Assembly (NCBI GenBank): GCA_963930655.1
Contig: OZ005600.1
Coordinates: forward strand, 6,699,501-6,763,500
Origin: Myrica gale
Taxonomy: Eukaryota; Streptophyta; Magnoliopsida; Fagales; Myricaceae
DNA: 64,000 nt
Direction: 5' to 3'
The position numbers and the translations under genes are program-made. Shown in pieces: positions 12,013 to 23,837 of this stretch. The first letter of the stretch is position 1; each line of letters opens with the position of its first letter. The notes below the pieces were generated by a model, which worked only from the letters and a program-made list of their open reading frames with translations, was not told the origin of the DNA and ran no database searches.

Positions 12013-12571
12013 AAAATTACGTTGGCACACGCATCATAAATTGGGTACATCATTTCATAGGTCGTGTCTGTGGGTAATACTAGAACACGTCAGACCCATA
12101 ACTTTCAAAAGATTAAAATAAAAATTATGCAAGATCTGAACACGCCAACAGCTTTCCAAATAGTCCAGTATTTGGTGCTTGATAAGTCGTGACTTCGGTA
12201 CATGTGGACATCAATTAATAATGCTTCCAACTTTCAACCCCAATCGCGATCTAAGGCCCGGTTGAGGCATACGTCTATGCTTTTGTATAAAATGAATAGT
12301 CTATCTGGCATTCCACAGCATCCAACTTCGTCATGAGATGAAAACGACTTGTCTTTTGATCACAATTGCGTGCCTCGAGTCAAAATTCTTTAATCCGCAC
12401 TAAGCTAATGCCTAATTATTCAAATCATTAAGATACGTGCCTTGCATTAGCCAGTAATATACAGAGTCGTTTTACGTATTAAAATACCAAATCACGTTTG
12501 CTTTATTTGCTTCAATTTTTTTATTTTTTAGTTTATTAAAAAGTCATCAGTATTAAGCTGTCAGCCTGTCG

Positions 12572-15065
12572 CACTACAAGAAAATGTCAGTATAACGACG
12601 AAACTAATATACACGGACAAAATTTTGTCGACAGAACCAGTACATTGCCAACGATAAAGTAAAAAATGTCGCCTAAAACTCCTTTTCAAACGAAAAACAT
12701 ATTGTAGGCTACTTACTGTCGCCACGTAAGCTCCACAAAATCAAACATATTAACAACGGGAGTCGGTATCACTACTGACGCCATTAAAGGTCGCCAAAAC
12801 TGAATGGAGAATTATTAGCCACCACAATAAAATCTCGTCGACTTTAGAGTGAGATGCTGACCTCCATGGCGTCGTTGCTAAAATCAAAGGGTAAGACGAA
12901 TGGTGGTTTGCCGTCGTTATACCTGTTTAGCGCTAGTTGAAAAAGAACAAATGAATTTCAAAATATTTCATCAAGCTCATAAGCAAAAATGAGCGGGAAG
13001 GGCTGACGCCCATCACTTTTTGGAAGTGTTATTTGCTCAAACGATCCTTTCTCTCCTTCCTCTCGTTTTCTCTCTTGGCAGTTCGCCACCTCCCCTCAGT
13101 TTTTCTTTTCTCACCCGAACTTAGCCATTCTAATAGCATGAATGTATCCCTAGTCCCTGCCGTCACCGTCCATACTCTCGACTACACCTGAAGTGCTAGA
13201 ACTTGACGAAAATATCTCCCATAAATGCACACGAGTATGATTCACATTTCTGCAATTAATTTTTGAATCAGGTGTTCTCTTATTTTATTATTTATCTTGA
13301 TGTTTCGTGATTTATTTACAAAATCCAATTCCTGAACTTGCTTTTGATTTGTTCTCGGTGTTTTTATGTCTTTTTCTGGTTAAATGAATTGTTAAATGGA
13401 CAAATTTATAATCCCACAATATTATGTGATGATTGCTAAAAGCCTCTCATGGCTTTGTTTCCAATCTCTTCCTCTCTTATATTAAATTTCGAAACAATGG
13501 TTTTGAACACCACAAAGTCCTGGGAGTTCATATTAAATTTCCATGACATGTTGTTTCAGCTTTTACCGATTTTTCTCTGTTTTAGGTTAGGAAAGTGCAG
13601 GGTAACATATGAATTAGTTTGATGTCTTCTAATCTAACCAAGTTTAATGTTTGAACAGCTAGCGGTTAGGAATTTGCCTTTTCTGGTTGGTAGATGAATT
13701 CATATGACCAAGTGTTTGGGATACGTTCGCTGATATTCTAATTTGTTGGTAGATGAATTCATTTTCTCTTGAAAGTGTTGTTTAGTGTTTGTTGTGCTAT
13801 GTGACAGGTGGTAGGGGATTGTGGGAAATTTCGATTTGATCTTTTGGGCATCCTATACCATCAGGTGATTCGACATCTGATTTATTAGTCTTTTGTGTCT
13901 TGGCATGGTTTTGATAGTGTATCTTTTACTTTGATAATCTTGCCTACTCTCCTTTGTCATATGTAGCTGCTGGTAGTAACCATGAAAATATATGTGCACA
14001 TGAAAAGTGAGAAAAAGTCCTTTTAATTTCAATGTACTTCAAAATCTACAAACGGGATAGACAATATGTGTTTAGTTGGTTTTTGTCATAATGTGTAGTG
14101 CTCGTTGGAGTTGGTTGTTATTGAAACACAATTAATAAAGGAATTGTCTCTCTCACATATTCTCATTCACTTGGTGTGCATTTATACAATACAAAGTTTG
14201 TTGAGGGAAGCTGTGATTCTCAACTTTTCCTTATTACAATTATAATCGTTTTAATACAATTGAATAATTTGGAATAGGTACAAAAAGGAATATTCAGAGT
14301 ACAATTCACAAATAGCCCACAAAGCTTGTAATCATCTTGACTTGCTGGATATTTGGTGGAGCGCTGGAAGTTGTTGAGTTCATCCTGACTTGCTCGTGAG
14401 TGAAACAAGTTGAAGAATTTCTGGTTTGGTGGCTGGTGCTCCAGACTTGTGATTTTTGAGTTGTTTGTTCAAGAATTGAATGTTTATGTAAGCATTGTGC
14501 AGCTGATTTCAGTATAGACATTTACTATGTATATTTGTCGACCTGGGTATTCATAGGCAAAAGATATAAAATTCTACAACTTTTTGAGAAGATTTTTCTT
14601 ATGCAATACTTGTCTTGGCTAAGCAGCAAGGTGTGGGGTAAAAGAAACCCAACCAAAAAAAATCATCAAAATAAGAAAAAACATAATAGAAACAGAGTCT
14701 GTAGCAGGGTAACCTGTGAAGCTCCGACGACATTTGTTCGTTGGTAAATCTCAAAGGCGATGAAAGAGCTGGTGGTCACCACAATGTTCTTGCGACGACT
14801 CGCTGGGGTCGATGATGTCAATCCATTGCCGACGGGAGAATGATGGTCAAGGAAGGGACAATGCTCTTGCGACGGCTCGCTGGGGTCGACGTTGAGAATC
14901 CATTGTCGACGGAGGGAGAAGGGTGGTCAAGGAAGGGCAGTCTGGACGCGACAACCTCGACCAGCGCTCGACGACGAAATCTCGTGGCTGACGACCATCC
15001 TCGACGGGTTTCCCATATTTTGTCTACGGAGTCTACCGTCGAGGGAGACCAGTTTTCTTGTAGTG
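12572..15065. mobile_element. Non-autonomous CACTA (En/Spm) transposon
   Basis: Begins CACTACAAGAAAATGTC and ends with the complement TTTTCTTGTAGTG. The CACTA-type termini are flanked by a 3 bp duplication, tcg (12569-12571 and 15066-15068). Sub-terminal zones are rich in short CGACG/GTCGCC-like motifs, as is usual where the family's transposase binds. No transposase ORF is present. The interior (13000-14700) resembles ordinary plant non-coding DNA and may include captured host sequence, but no gene fragment could be identified. Confidence 0.87.
14781..14938. repeat. Direct repeat of about 79 bp inside the CACTA element
   Basis: Two adjacent copies of a GC-rich unit, each running from acaatg(t/c)tcttgcgacg through ctcgctggggtcga to ggtcaaggaaggg, in the right sub-terminal region of the CACTA element. 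The small ORFs over it are a consequence of its GC content. Confidence 0.75.
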
Positions 15066-15170
15066 TCGCCTCAATACGTGAGATCCACAATCATTTTCTT
15101 ATGAGACCAAAATGTAATGGAGAGTATTTAACATATCAAGGTTTTAATTAAAGATAGCTCAGCTAAATTT

Positions 15171-15472
15171 GGGATATGTTCGTTTTCACACTTTTTTTAA
15201 GATTCTAAGTATATTCACAAATCTACCACCGAACATATTTATAATTCAAACACAAACACCAATACATTTTACACAATCTCCAACAATTTTTTATTCAACA
15301 TAAATTTTCTCTCTCTATACTTTTTCACATAACTCTAATACTTTTTTATTAAACAATTACATCAAATTATTTCTCTCTCTACTTTACACAAACACCAATA
15401 AAATACCATTCAACATAAAAATTCACAACTTCTCTAAAATCCTATATTTTTACTCAACACGACCGTAACCCT
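15171..15472. mobile_element. MITE family A, copy 1
   Basis: Starts gggatatgttcgttttcac and ends with a related inverted terminus (cacgaccgtaaccct). The body contains accaccgaacatatttataa and runs of ctctctcta; it is shared with 28725-30016 (opposite orientation, interrupted) and 31821-32114. Non-coding. Confidence 0.75.
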
Positions 15473-16442
15473 GGATTTAAAAATCTGATAAAATGACAAA
15501 GACATACCAATAATTTTTCTCCAATCAGTACAATAAAATTACAATTTATTTTTTTATATATATTTTTTATGTTCCGCTCTTGGGACTCTCAAATGTAAGA
15601 TGATGCGTGCTCGGCTCTATATCAATAATGATTATGCCGGTGTGAATGTGCAAACGGCACGTCGGCAACCTCAAAAAGAAGAGAGGTCAGACGTCAGAGG
15701 ATGGCCCATCGCCCAATGGAATAATACAATGGAGTTAGGCCCCTAACAGTGGAGAACAAACAAAGCCAGACGAGGAAATTTACGCGTGGCGTTCGCAGAA
15801 AGCCCAGTTCCATTTCCCTGATTCGGACTGGCATTTTTCGCAGAGCCACGTATCCTTGTGCATCCTTATTCTTGAATATCATCCTTTATATCGCCACGTC
15901 ATCTACGTCGTTTGGCCTATGTGGCATAGTGTGGGCTCGATCAGAGTTAGGCGGATATACCGTACACATTTGGAATCATTCTTTTTCGAGATGCGAATAT
16001 ACTTTTTCCCCACCACGCCGCGTTTTTTTTATATTCTTCAAACCCCATACGGTCGAATTTTAAATGCCTATTGTAACCCTAAGAGATTGGTGAAACTACG
16101 ACCTTCCCACAATGTCGGAGTTTCTTAAATTTAATCAATTTAACTAAAATGACCTTTTTACCTCAATAAAGTAAATTGCACGTGGAGGATTGTGATCGTT
16201 GGATGTGAACCGGGAATAAGCGGGACGGCTAAGTGAAGGTCTAGCGGGACCCATGAGCTTTCAACTGTAGGTATTTTGCCAAATCTAAGCCCCTCTTTTT
16301 TTTGGGGGCGCCAAATCCAATCACGGTATTCCTCTTTGCCGAGTGAAAATAATAGCGTTGGACCACATGAAAGTTTTTAGTGGCAAAAGAAAATGGATGA
16401 TGCTGAGGGAGGAGGATCCAATGCAAAGTGAAAATAAGTGGT
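15473..16442. other. Intergenic, no gene recognised
   Basis: AT-rich tract with short overlapping ORFs (15694-16128, both strands) without family features. Two matches to the GNATATNC phosphate-response motif lie at 15953-15960 and 15995-16002, far from any promoter. Confidence 0.4.
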
Positions 16443-16617
16443 GATGTTTGTTTGAAATAAATTTATAAGATTTTGATAAAATTATAAATATTTAAGTGAT
16501 GTTAAAATTGTATTGATATGAGTGTAAAAATTATTAAAAAATTAATATTTAATATATAAAGATAAAGATAAGATGTAAATACTTAAAAAAAACACTCAAC
16601 CCGAACACAGTCAAACG
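16443..16617 (+). mobile_element. MITE family B, copy 1
   Basis: AT-rich segment starting gatgtttgtttgaaataaat. Its first 95 bases are clearly related, in inverse orientation, to 32597-32692 (shared core tgataaaatt, then aatattta, gtgat, ttgtattga). It ends near ccgaacac, a weak inverted match to the start. Non-coding. Confidence 0.55.
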
Positions 16618-18334
16618 CTAGTAAACAAGAGGTGTTAAGACTGTTGACTTTCCACTTTGGGCACATTTGTCCGGAATTATCGATCCAGTTGGACATATAG
16701 GATGTGTTTTTGTTGGATGAAGGTATCACCTCGAGCTAGCTTAGGCATCTTGATTGATGTGATATAACAGCCTCGCCTATTTCAAAATGCGTATTGCGCC
16801 AATCCTTTTTGCAAATAAGGTGAACTTGTGCTACCAAGGAAAAAAAAAGGTGAACTTGTGCTGGGAGGATTGTGACCCTTGATAAATCAGGATAGGAAGT
16901 ACGGACGGTTGGGATTTTAGGATTGGTTCCGCTAGTAGAAAGTTATATTTGGCGGCACCTTTAGGTTTCAGGAAAAAAAAAAAAAGATCAAGCATGCACT
17001 CATATACTCATATCAAAGCCAATAACTTTTTATTTTCATTTTTGCTTTTGCTACGGGTCATGATAGTTGCGCAACTGCATGCGCGCGTTGGCCACATGCA
17101 AAGTTGCGATAGTGGCAAACAGAGAGAAGCCGAGTCTGCTGAGAAGTGAGAGGGGATCTGATGCTAAATAATGGATTTCTTTTAAAGATGGAGGAAGAAG
17201 AAGATGGTTGCCACTTTGCCTCGTTGGGTAAGAAGAACCCAGATGGCCGACAAATAATGGTCTATTTTGATTAGAGAGAACCTACAATCTTCGCTATCAC
17301 TGATAACGGTCTTCCAAACATATATGACCAGGGCTAGCTTAATACACCATCTTTCGCAATAAGGATGTGGGATCGAGAGTTTGATAGAGATGGGAATTAG
17401 CTTTTGGAAGGAAAAAACATGCTCCCACCTCTTAAGTGAATTGTGATCAAGATAGGTCGCATTTACCAAAGCGTAAGCGTCAATATTCTAGTTAACTTCA
17501 ATTTGAAACCGATGGGGAATGTCCTTCCCGGGAAGCAAAAGACTTGGGTAGGTTCCCCGGCCGAAGACAATTGGACGTAGTAACCACGTACTAAAGTAAA
17601 AAACCAGGCTCAACACATCACAGGTGCGAGTCTCCCAATTACTCGTCTTCTTTATTCCTTTAATGGTTTTAGACCTCATGAATACAATATACAACGCATG
17701 CATGCGGGGATATATATAGCTAAGACTAAGAGATGGAAACGATCGAGTTAATTATATGAGAATTGAGAGCTTGAGTTATTTGGCGTCGAAAGGGACATAG
17801 ATCGATATATATATATATGGGGGTAATTGAAACGGACTGAATTGGAATCCCTGTTAGAAATAACATAAAAAAACATCCTTGAATATTATTTTTTTTGTTT
17901 ATCATAGTTTACTTTGGTATCGCCCGACTTGTTCCTGCACGTTGAAAAACTAACGCGGGATACACATCAGGAAGCTGTTCGTAACTTGTGTCTCGAACTC
18001 TCCCGACTCCCAGTACTTTTATGTGATAGGAGACAATACCGAAGAGGAAAAAAAAAACACTACGATCAGTTGTGAACGGCAAGCAACTTTTTTTTTTGTC
18101 TTTGTCATTAAAGTGTTGTGTTGGGATCATTAATAGATGAGCAATTAATGCGTCTTTAGATAAAAGCAAGTGAAAAGTAACTCCATAGGAATAATAACAC
18201 GTTGCACAAGTTGTTCGAGTTGCTTTGTTAGACTTGAAGGTGACTGCTTGATGTTGCTTCCTGAGCTGTGCTACATTTCTTTTAAGGGGACCATTCCGAG
18301 ACTAAGGATTTGTTTTCTTAAAAAAAAAAAAAAA
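16618..18334. other. Intergenic, no gene recognised
   Basis: Short minus-strand ORFs at 17182-17703 and 17909-18169 show no domain or conserved motif. A TA dinucleotide run lies near 17801-17818. Confidence 0.4.
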
Positions 18335-18552
18335 TTACAAAATTAGTCTAGTATTATACGCAAAAATCGATTTTGTTAATGTGATATGAAAAATATTGAT
18401 TTAATTCTTGTAATTTCAGAAAGTGATATAATCAGTCCTTGATGGATGACCAATAACAAACGAAAATAGAATCACAAGGACTAAATCGATGTTTTTCATA
18501 TCACAGAGACTAAATCGATTTTTGCGTATAGCACATGGACTGATTTTGCATT
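18335..18552. mobile_element. MITE with about 80 bp terminal inverted repeats
   Basis: Left arm (18335-18416) and right arm (18470-18552) are inverted copies sharing tacgcaaaaatcgattt, then gtgatatgaaaaa. A short spacer containing gatggatgaccaataac separates them. Non-coding and non-autonomous. Confidence 0.75.
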
Positions 18553-19208
18553 TATTCCTTTAAATAAACTAATTAATGTCACGGCTTAGAAGTATGATTG
18601 AAAAAAAATACCAAAAGAATATAATAAGTTGAAATTCTACTCATGAACGCGTGAATTTAACCATGTGAACCTCAAAATATTCAAATCAGATCGAGTTAAA
18701 AGCTCGTGTGACAATCTATTTACGCGATAATATATACCTTGAACACGTAAGTCTTTATTTGTATTTTTTTTTTTCTAAGTGTTGATTTGTACCTAAATAT
18801 TAAATAAAAATATATTATTCTCTTGTTCATATTAAATATCTGACTATTTTAAAATTTTTATATAATAAAATAATCTCTTTCTCTCTATTAAATTATCTAT
18901 TTATGTTATAATAAATATTAAAAAATTCAGAAAATTATTTTTCTCTTCCAATTTTTTTTTTATTAATTCTTATAAATTCTCAAAATGTCATCAATCAAAA
19001 AGCGGGAGCAGGAAAAAAAAACAGAAGGAAAAAGCAAAAGCGGTAATACCATAAACGGACTATTGGATGCGTAAGGGTGATTTTGTCATTTGGTGGCAAA
19101 GTAATGGCAGTCTGGTAATAAAAGTGATACTTGGCTCAAAGGCAATGAAAAGGAAGAGGATGGGTATTATGGTAATCCAGTCCTAATAAAATATAATTAC
19201 CGTCCGCC
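18553..19208. other. AT-rich upstream region of the G3Pp gene
   Basis: No ORF or repeat was recognised. No GNATATNC (PHR1-type) motif was found within the 700 bp before the putative TATA box, although this transporter family is typically induced by phosphate starvation. Confidence 0.4.
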
Positions 19209-19216
19209 TTAAATAG
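19209..19216 (+). promoter_or_regulatory. Putative TATA element of the G3Pp gene
   Basis: ttaaatag lies about 40-60 bases before a pyrimidine-rich stretch and a purine-rich leader (aaccagagagggacagagat). The leader runs to a GT splice donor at 19396, so the position is reasonable for a core promoter. No transcription start was mapped. Confidence 0.4.
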
Positions 19217-19395
19217 CCCCTTCACGTTTGCATTACCCTCCGCCTTTGAGAAAAGCTCCCAAGTTTTTTCTGTTCGTCAAGCAACTGAAAACCAGAGAGG
19301 GACAGAGATAAAGAGAGAGCTTGTGTTTTTTTTTTTGTTTGAAGGGGGAGAAAGCGAGAGCGAGCGGTCCAGTGAGGCATCGGCTAAGCTTAGAG

Positions 19396-20337
19396 GTAAG
19401 TTTTCCAAAATATTTAACCGATATATCTATTCCATGGTACCTTGGGTTAAGTTTCTTTGACCATGAAGCTTTCTGATTTTTTATTGGATTTTCGAATATT
19501 TTTCCGTAGTTGGGAAAAGGGATTTTCGGTATGAAATATTGTTAACGGGAGAATTTGTCAATGGATGGATATTTTTTGAGACACGCATTTGACTTTGAAG
19601 TTTTGGTTTTTCTTATATATTTCTGAGCGTTTCCAAATTTTTCTGCAAGTCTTTATTTTACTTTATTTTGTGGGGTGGAGGTTGATTTTGTCAAAGAATG
19701 AACTTTGAAAAGAAAACTTAATAAATGCATAGAGGTCCAAGGACCACTTTTTTTGGTTGAAAAATTATGAATTTCACTCTGATTGTTGAAAGCTTCTCTG
19801 TTTCTAGTCTGTAAGAGTTCGTGTCTAAAACTTGGTTTCAAAGTGTGTTTCAGGTACAGCTTCCCTCCATTTGTCAATTTTGATTGTGATTGTATGTATG
19901 AAATGATTGAGTGTGTTTATGCAATTGTAAATTTCAATTCCGGAAACGGAGTTTTTAGCTTATAAAGTTACGAAGCACCTGTGGTCATTGACTTCCCCTG
20001 AGCTTCTTGCGCTATTCACTCCAGATTCAAGCTTTTACGAGAATGTTCACAATTTACTGGAGATTGGTGCTTTTTCAGAAAAGTTTGGAAAAGTTGATTG
20101 AATTGAAATAAGAAAGGAAATAATAATTAAAGGAAAAAGATGTCAAATTTAACATGTCCGCAACTTATCACATAGAAATTTGAAGTGCTTAGGGTCATTT
20201 TATATCTTGTTAGATGATAGCAATTTGTTGAGCTTTGGTTGATTCCCTCGGATGAATCCCTAGTTAGATTTGAATTGAACAGTGCTAATATTGCTTCTTC
20301 AAATGCTATCTCTCATTCTTTATTTTTTTATATCCAG
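19396..20337 (+). other. 5' leader intron of the G3Pp gene
   Basis: Donor aggtaagt after 19395 and acceptor tatccag ending at 20337 remove 942 bases between the purine-rich leader and the coding exon. The short leader exon that follows has no upstream ATG before 20414. Leader introns of this size often raise plant expression. Confidence 0.6.
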
Positions 20338-20413
20338 CTTGCGGTGACTGGAACCTACAAGAGGAAGTTAAGCTTCTCTTCCTCTTTATCGATTTCAGAG
20401 AGAGAATTTATAC

Positions 20414-22380
20414 ATGGGTTCATTGTTGGAACCAACAGCTGAGAACTATAGCAAGCCCCCTGGAATCCGATTCCTGGAGTATGTCAAGGGAACCTCCCTT
20501 TCCTTCAGAACACATCAAGCCATTGTTTTGATTGTAACGTTTTTGGCATACGCAAACTACCATGCCACTCGAAAAACCACAAGCATTGTTAAGAGCACCC
20601 TCGATCCTCAGTCATTATTTGTGGGAATGAAATTTGTCCCACGGAGGACATCTTACCCTGAGGACCCAGCTAAACTATCCTGGATGTTTGGGGATGGTTG
20701 GGCTCCGTTTAATGGATCAGATGGGACAGCCTTGCTTGGAGAGCTCGATGTGGCTTTCCTTTCAGTTTATGCTGTGGGAATGTACTTCTCTGGACATTTG
20801 GGTGACAGAGTGGATTTAAGGATCTTCTTAACAGTGGGAATGGTGGGAACTGGTTTGTTTACGTCGCTCTTTGGTGTTGGTTACTGGGCAAACATCCATA
20901 TGTTTTGGTACTATTTGGTGGTCCAAATGATTGCCGGTTTATTTCAATCAACTGGATGGCCCTCGGTCGTTGCAGTGGTTGGTAACTGGTTTGGAAAGAG
21001 CAAGAGGGGGCTAATTATGGGTATATGGAATGCTCATACTTCAGTTGGGAACATTGCAGGTTCTCTGATTGCTTCTGCGTTATTGAGCTATGGATGGGGT
21101 TGGTCGTTTGTTGTACCCGGCCTCATGATTGCTTTCATGGGTATGGTGGTTTTTCTCATATTGCCTGTTAATCCTCAGTCCGTTGGAGCTGATATAGGAT
21201 GTGATGACTTGCACTCTCCCAGAAAAATTGGCGAGGGAGTAGAGCAACCTTTGTTGGAGTCAGAGACAGTGGTTAGAGAGAAAGCTGTGGGCTTCATAGA
21301 GGCATGGAAAATACCAGGAGTTGCTCCTTTTGCTCTTTGCCTCTTCTTTTCCAAATTGGTTGCATACACATTTCTATACTGGCTGCCGTTCTACATTACC
21401 CACACAGGTAAATTATCTTCTCTGTTTTGTCATTGTTAGGATTTGGTTAATCTTGCATACATTTTTCCTTTTGATTATAGGATGGTAAAGCTGAACAAAA
21501 AGAAAGGACATTTGGAATCAGTGGACTAAAGGATTCATCATGGAATTTTTTTTGAAGTTCTTTCAAGTTTCAAAATTTCCCATCATGGAACTGAAAGATG
21601 CCTGAATTTTTCTCAGAAGATGATTGTGTCCCTCAATGGTGTAGGAATCGAATCTTTGCAGGATTCCCATATCTCGTAATAACATATTTTTGGTCTTATA
21701 TCAACTAAAATTAATCAAATATTTTATTGAAAGACATGCTCGAGTTCATGAATCTTCAATTTTTGTTATTGACTGAAAGTATTTATCACCTCATTTCTGT
21801 TTTTCATTTTGCAGCTATTGATGGTGTGTATTTATCTAGCTCGACTGCTGGAAATTTATCGACATTGTTTGATGTTGGTGGTGTGGTTGGAGGAATTCTA
21901 GCTGGCCACATTTCCGATCGCTTAAATGCCAGAGCAATAACAGCAGCCAGTTTCATGTACTGTGCTATCCCTGCTCTGTTCTTCTATCGAAGCTACGGAC
22001 ACATTTCCTTGACCATAAATATCATTCTTATGGTCATCACTGGATTGTTTGTGAATGGACCATATGCTCTTATAACTACGGCCGTTTCAGCTGACTTGGG
22101 TACCCACAGTTCATTGGAAGGGAACTCCAGGGCACTGGCAACCGTGACAGCAATTATAGATGGCACAGGCTCTGTTGGGGCTGCTATTGGGCCCCTAATA
22201 ACAGGTTATATTTCCTCTACAAGCTGGAATGCGGTTTTCACAATGTTGATGGCAGCAGCTCTAATAGCAGGGCTGCTTCTAACTAGACTCGTTGTAGCCG
22301 AGGTGGCTGCAAAGATTGAGGAGTCAAGGTCACAAGGAGGGTCTGCATCAAGATCTCCAGCACCCGCAGCTGAAGTGTAA
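20414..22380 (+). CDS. G3Pp1: Putative glycerol-3-phosphate transporter 1 (G3Pp, MFS)
   Basis: Major facilitator carrier of the organophosphate:phosphate antiporter family, exchanging glycerol-3-phosphate for phosphate. Plant members are linked to phosphate-starvation responses. Two exons, 20414-21407 and 21815-22380 (phase 1 junction THT|AIDGVYL), give 519 residues, the family length. Hydrophobic segments for 12 helices are seen. Conserved blocks are [90 protein letters not shown] and [20 protein letters not shown]. The central hydrophilic loop (about 255-295) holds the variable [19 protein letters not shown] segment. Nothing is broken. Which of the paralogues 1-5 it is rests on overall resemblance. 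Confidence 0.95.
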
Positions 22381-23186
22381 CTTTTTAAAGGTTACAGTGG
22401 GGATTTATGCTCCATGTGATGTGATTTCCTTCTCTGTTGTCATAAGCTCCGGTTCACCTTCTCTGCCGATTGTATGGGAAAGAAGATACAAGATCCTATA
22501 GTCGAAAGAAACAAGAGGATGTTTTTCAGCCTAATCCATTGTTTATTGGAAGAGAAAGGGGGTGGGGAAGTTTGAGGAAGTCTCTGTTTGTATATTGTTT
22601 TGATGTGCATCAAAGTAAGCGTATAGCGTCATCCAGAAGGATGAGCGATTCGAAGCTGGGTGTTCCCTCTACTTGAACTTATTTAGCTTCCATTCGATGC
22701 ATTTTCTTTCTATTCCTTAATGAAAGGACGGCATAAAGGCTCCGTGCTTTGTGCTACCCTGTCGCGGACAAAGACGGAATAAGTTTTGGGTCAAAGAATT
22801 TAGCACTAACAAGGCCTCCCCCACCAAACCCAACAACCTCGACCTCAATGACCTTCTGGTACCACGCAGCCAATCACCACCAAACTTTATGCGGCAAAAT
22901 GTTTTGATGGCCGCGAAGGAAAGTGAGAATAGTAAAGTAAACACTGATGCAGTAAATCATAATTATGTGAAACACTACTCAAATTTGCAGAGGTTTAATA
23001 GGGAAAAAACTTTTGAGAATTTGAGGGCATTTTAATTCCTTAAATCTAAAAAGAGAATAAAAGAAAACAGAATAATAAGCTGCCAAGTGCAGGACGGCTC
23101 TGTATTTTGCAGTCCCCACAAACAGCCAATGACGTTTTGGTGGAAGATTTGGTAGTCGTTGAGGTGAGCTAAAAGCAAAAGAGGCC
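22381..23186. other. 3' flank of the G3Pp gene, no further gene
   Basis: Includes the likely 3' untranslated region. An unrecognised plus-strand ORF (22751-23035) lacks any domain and opposes a minus ORF; neither is supported. Confidence 0.4.
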
Positions 23187-23837
23187 CCGCGGGTAGCTCG
23201 GATGGTGAAAAGCAGGGCCGCACAGAAACAGACATGGTTTGTAGTTTCAGTGGTGTCAATTCGGTACGGATCGGTTATATCCGGTCAGGCCAATGACTTT
23301 TGAGATTCGGACCGGATTTATTAATTTAAATAATAAATATTTTTTAAATATTATTAATATAAACTTTAAACTTTAAGAATAAAATTCTTAAGTCAAAATT
23401 ATGCATTTTGATGTCTTTTCTAATCCCTTCCGGCCTTCCCTTTTAAATTAAATCCTCATTTTTTCTTGATTTACAAAAAATAAAAATAAAAAAGTTAGGG
23501 AAAAAAATAAAAAACTTATAGAAAAAATAAAACTAATATAAATCACTTAAGTGTCTGGATCCCGGACCAGACTATTTACGAGTGATTCGATCTTTTATTT
23601 TAGACAGTAAAAAATTCGGTCCGATCGAATTTTCAGTTTGTGCAGCGCTAGTGAAAAGCTTGGTAAACGACTCTCACTCGCAGGTTTGACAATTACCGTG
23701 ATCCCGTGATCGAATTCGCATTTAACTGGGGTTGTGGAGTTGGAGGCTCTCCACGCGCCCGGGGGTTTATACTTTAGAGGTGGGTCTGAAGGGCCCTGCC
23801 TTGGATGACTTTCCTCGTTACTTAAAAAAAAAAAAAA
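23187..23837 (+). mobile_element. tRNA-derived SINE, split by a hAT element
   Basis: Left part 23187-23212 carries an A-box-like gtagctcggatgg. The right part 23659-23837 continues without loss through gaccctg-type SINE sequence (gggtctgaagggccctgcc, gactttcctcgttac) to a 14-15 base poly(A) ending near 23837. Removing the hAT insertion and one 8 bp copy restores a unit of about 200 bp. Flanking duplications of the SINE itself were not found. Confidence 0.7.
23213..23650. mobile_element. Non-autonomous hAT element nested in the SINE
   Basis: 438 bp with hAT-type ends CAGGGCCGCACA and TGTGCAGCGCTA (imperfect inverted), flanked by the 8 bp duplication gtgaaaag (23205-23212 and 23651-23658). The subterminal region is of the ggtacggatcggttatatcc kind. 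No transposase. Confidence 0.85.

Noticed and set aside
15953..16002. Two GNATATNC (PHR1-type) motifs 42 bases apart upstream of the phosphate-related transporter
   Set aside because: They are over 3 kb from the likely transcription start with several transposons between, and this 8-mer is expected by chance about every 4 kb.
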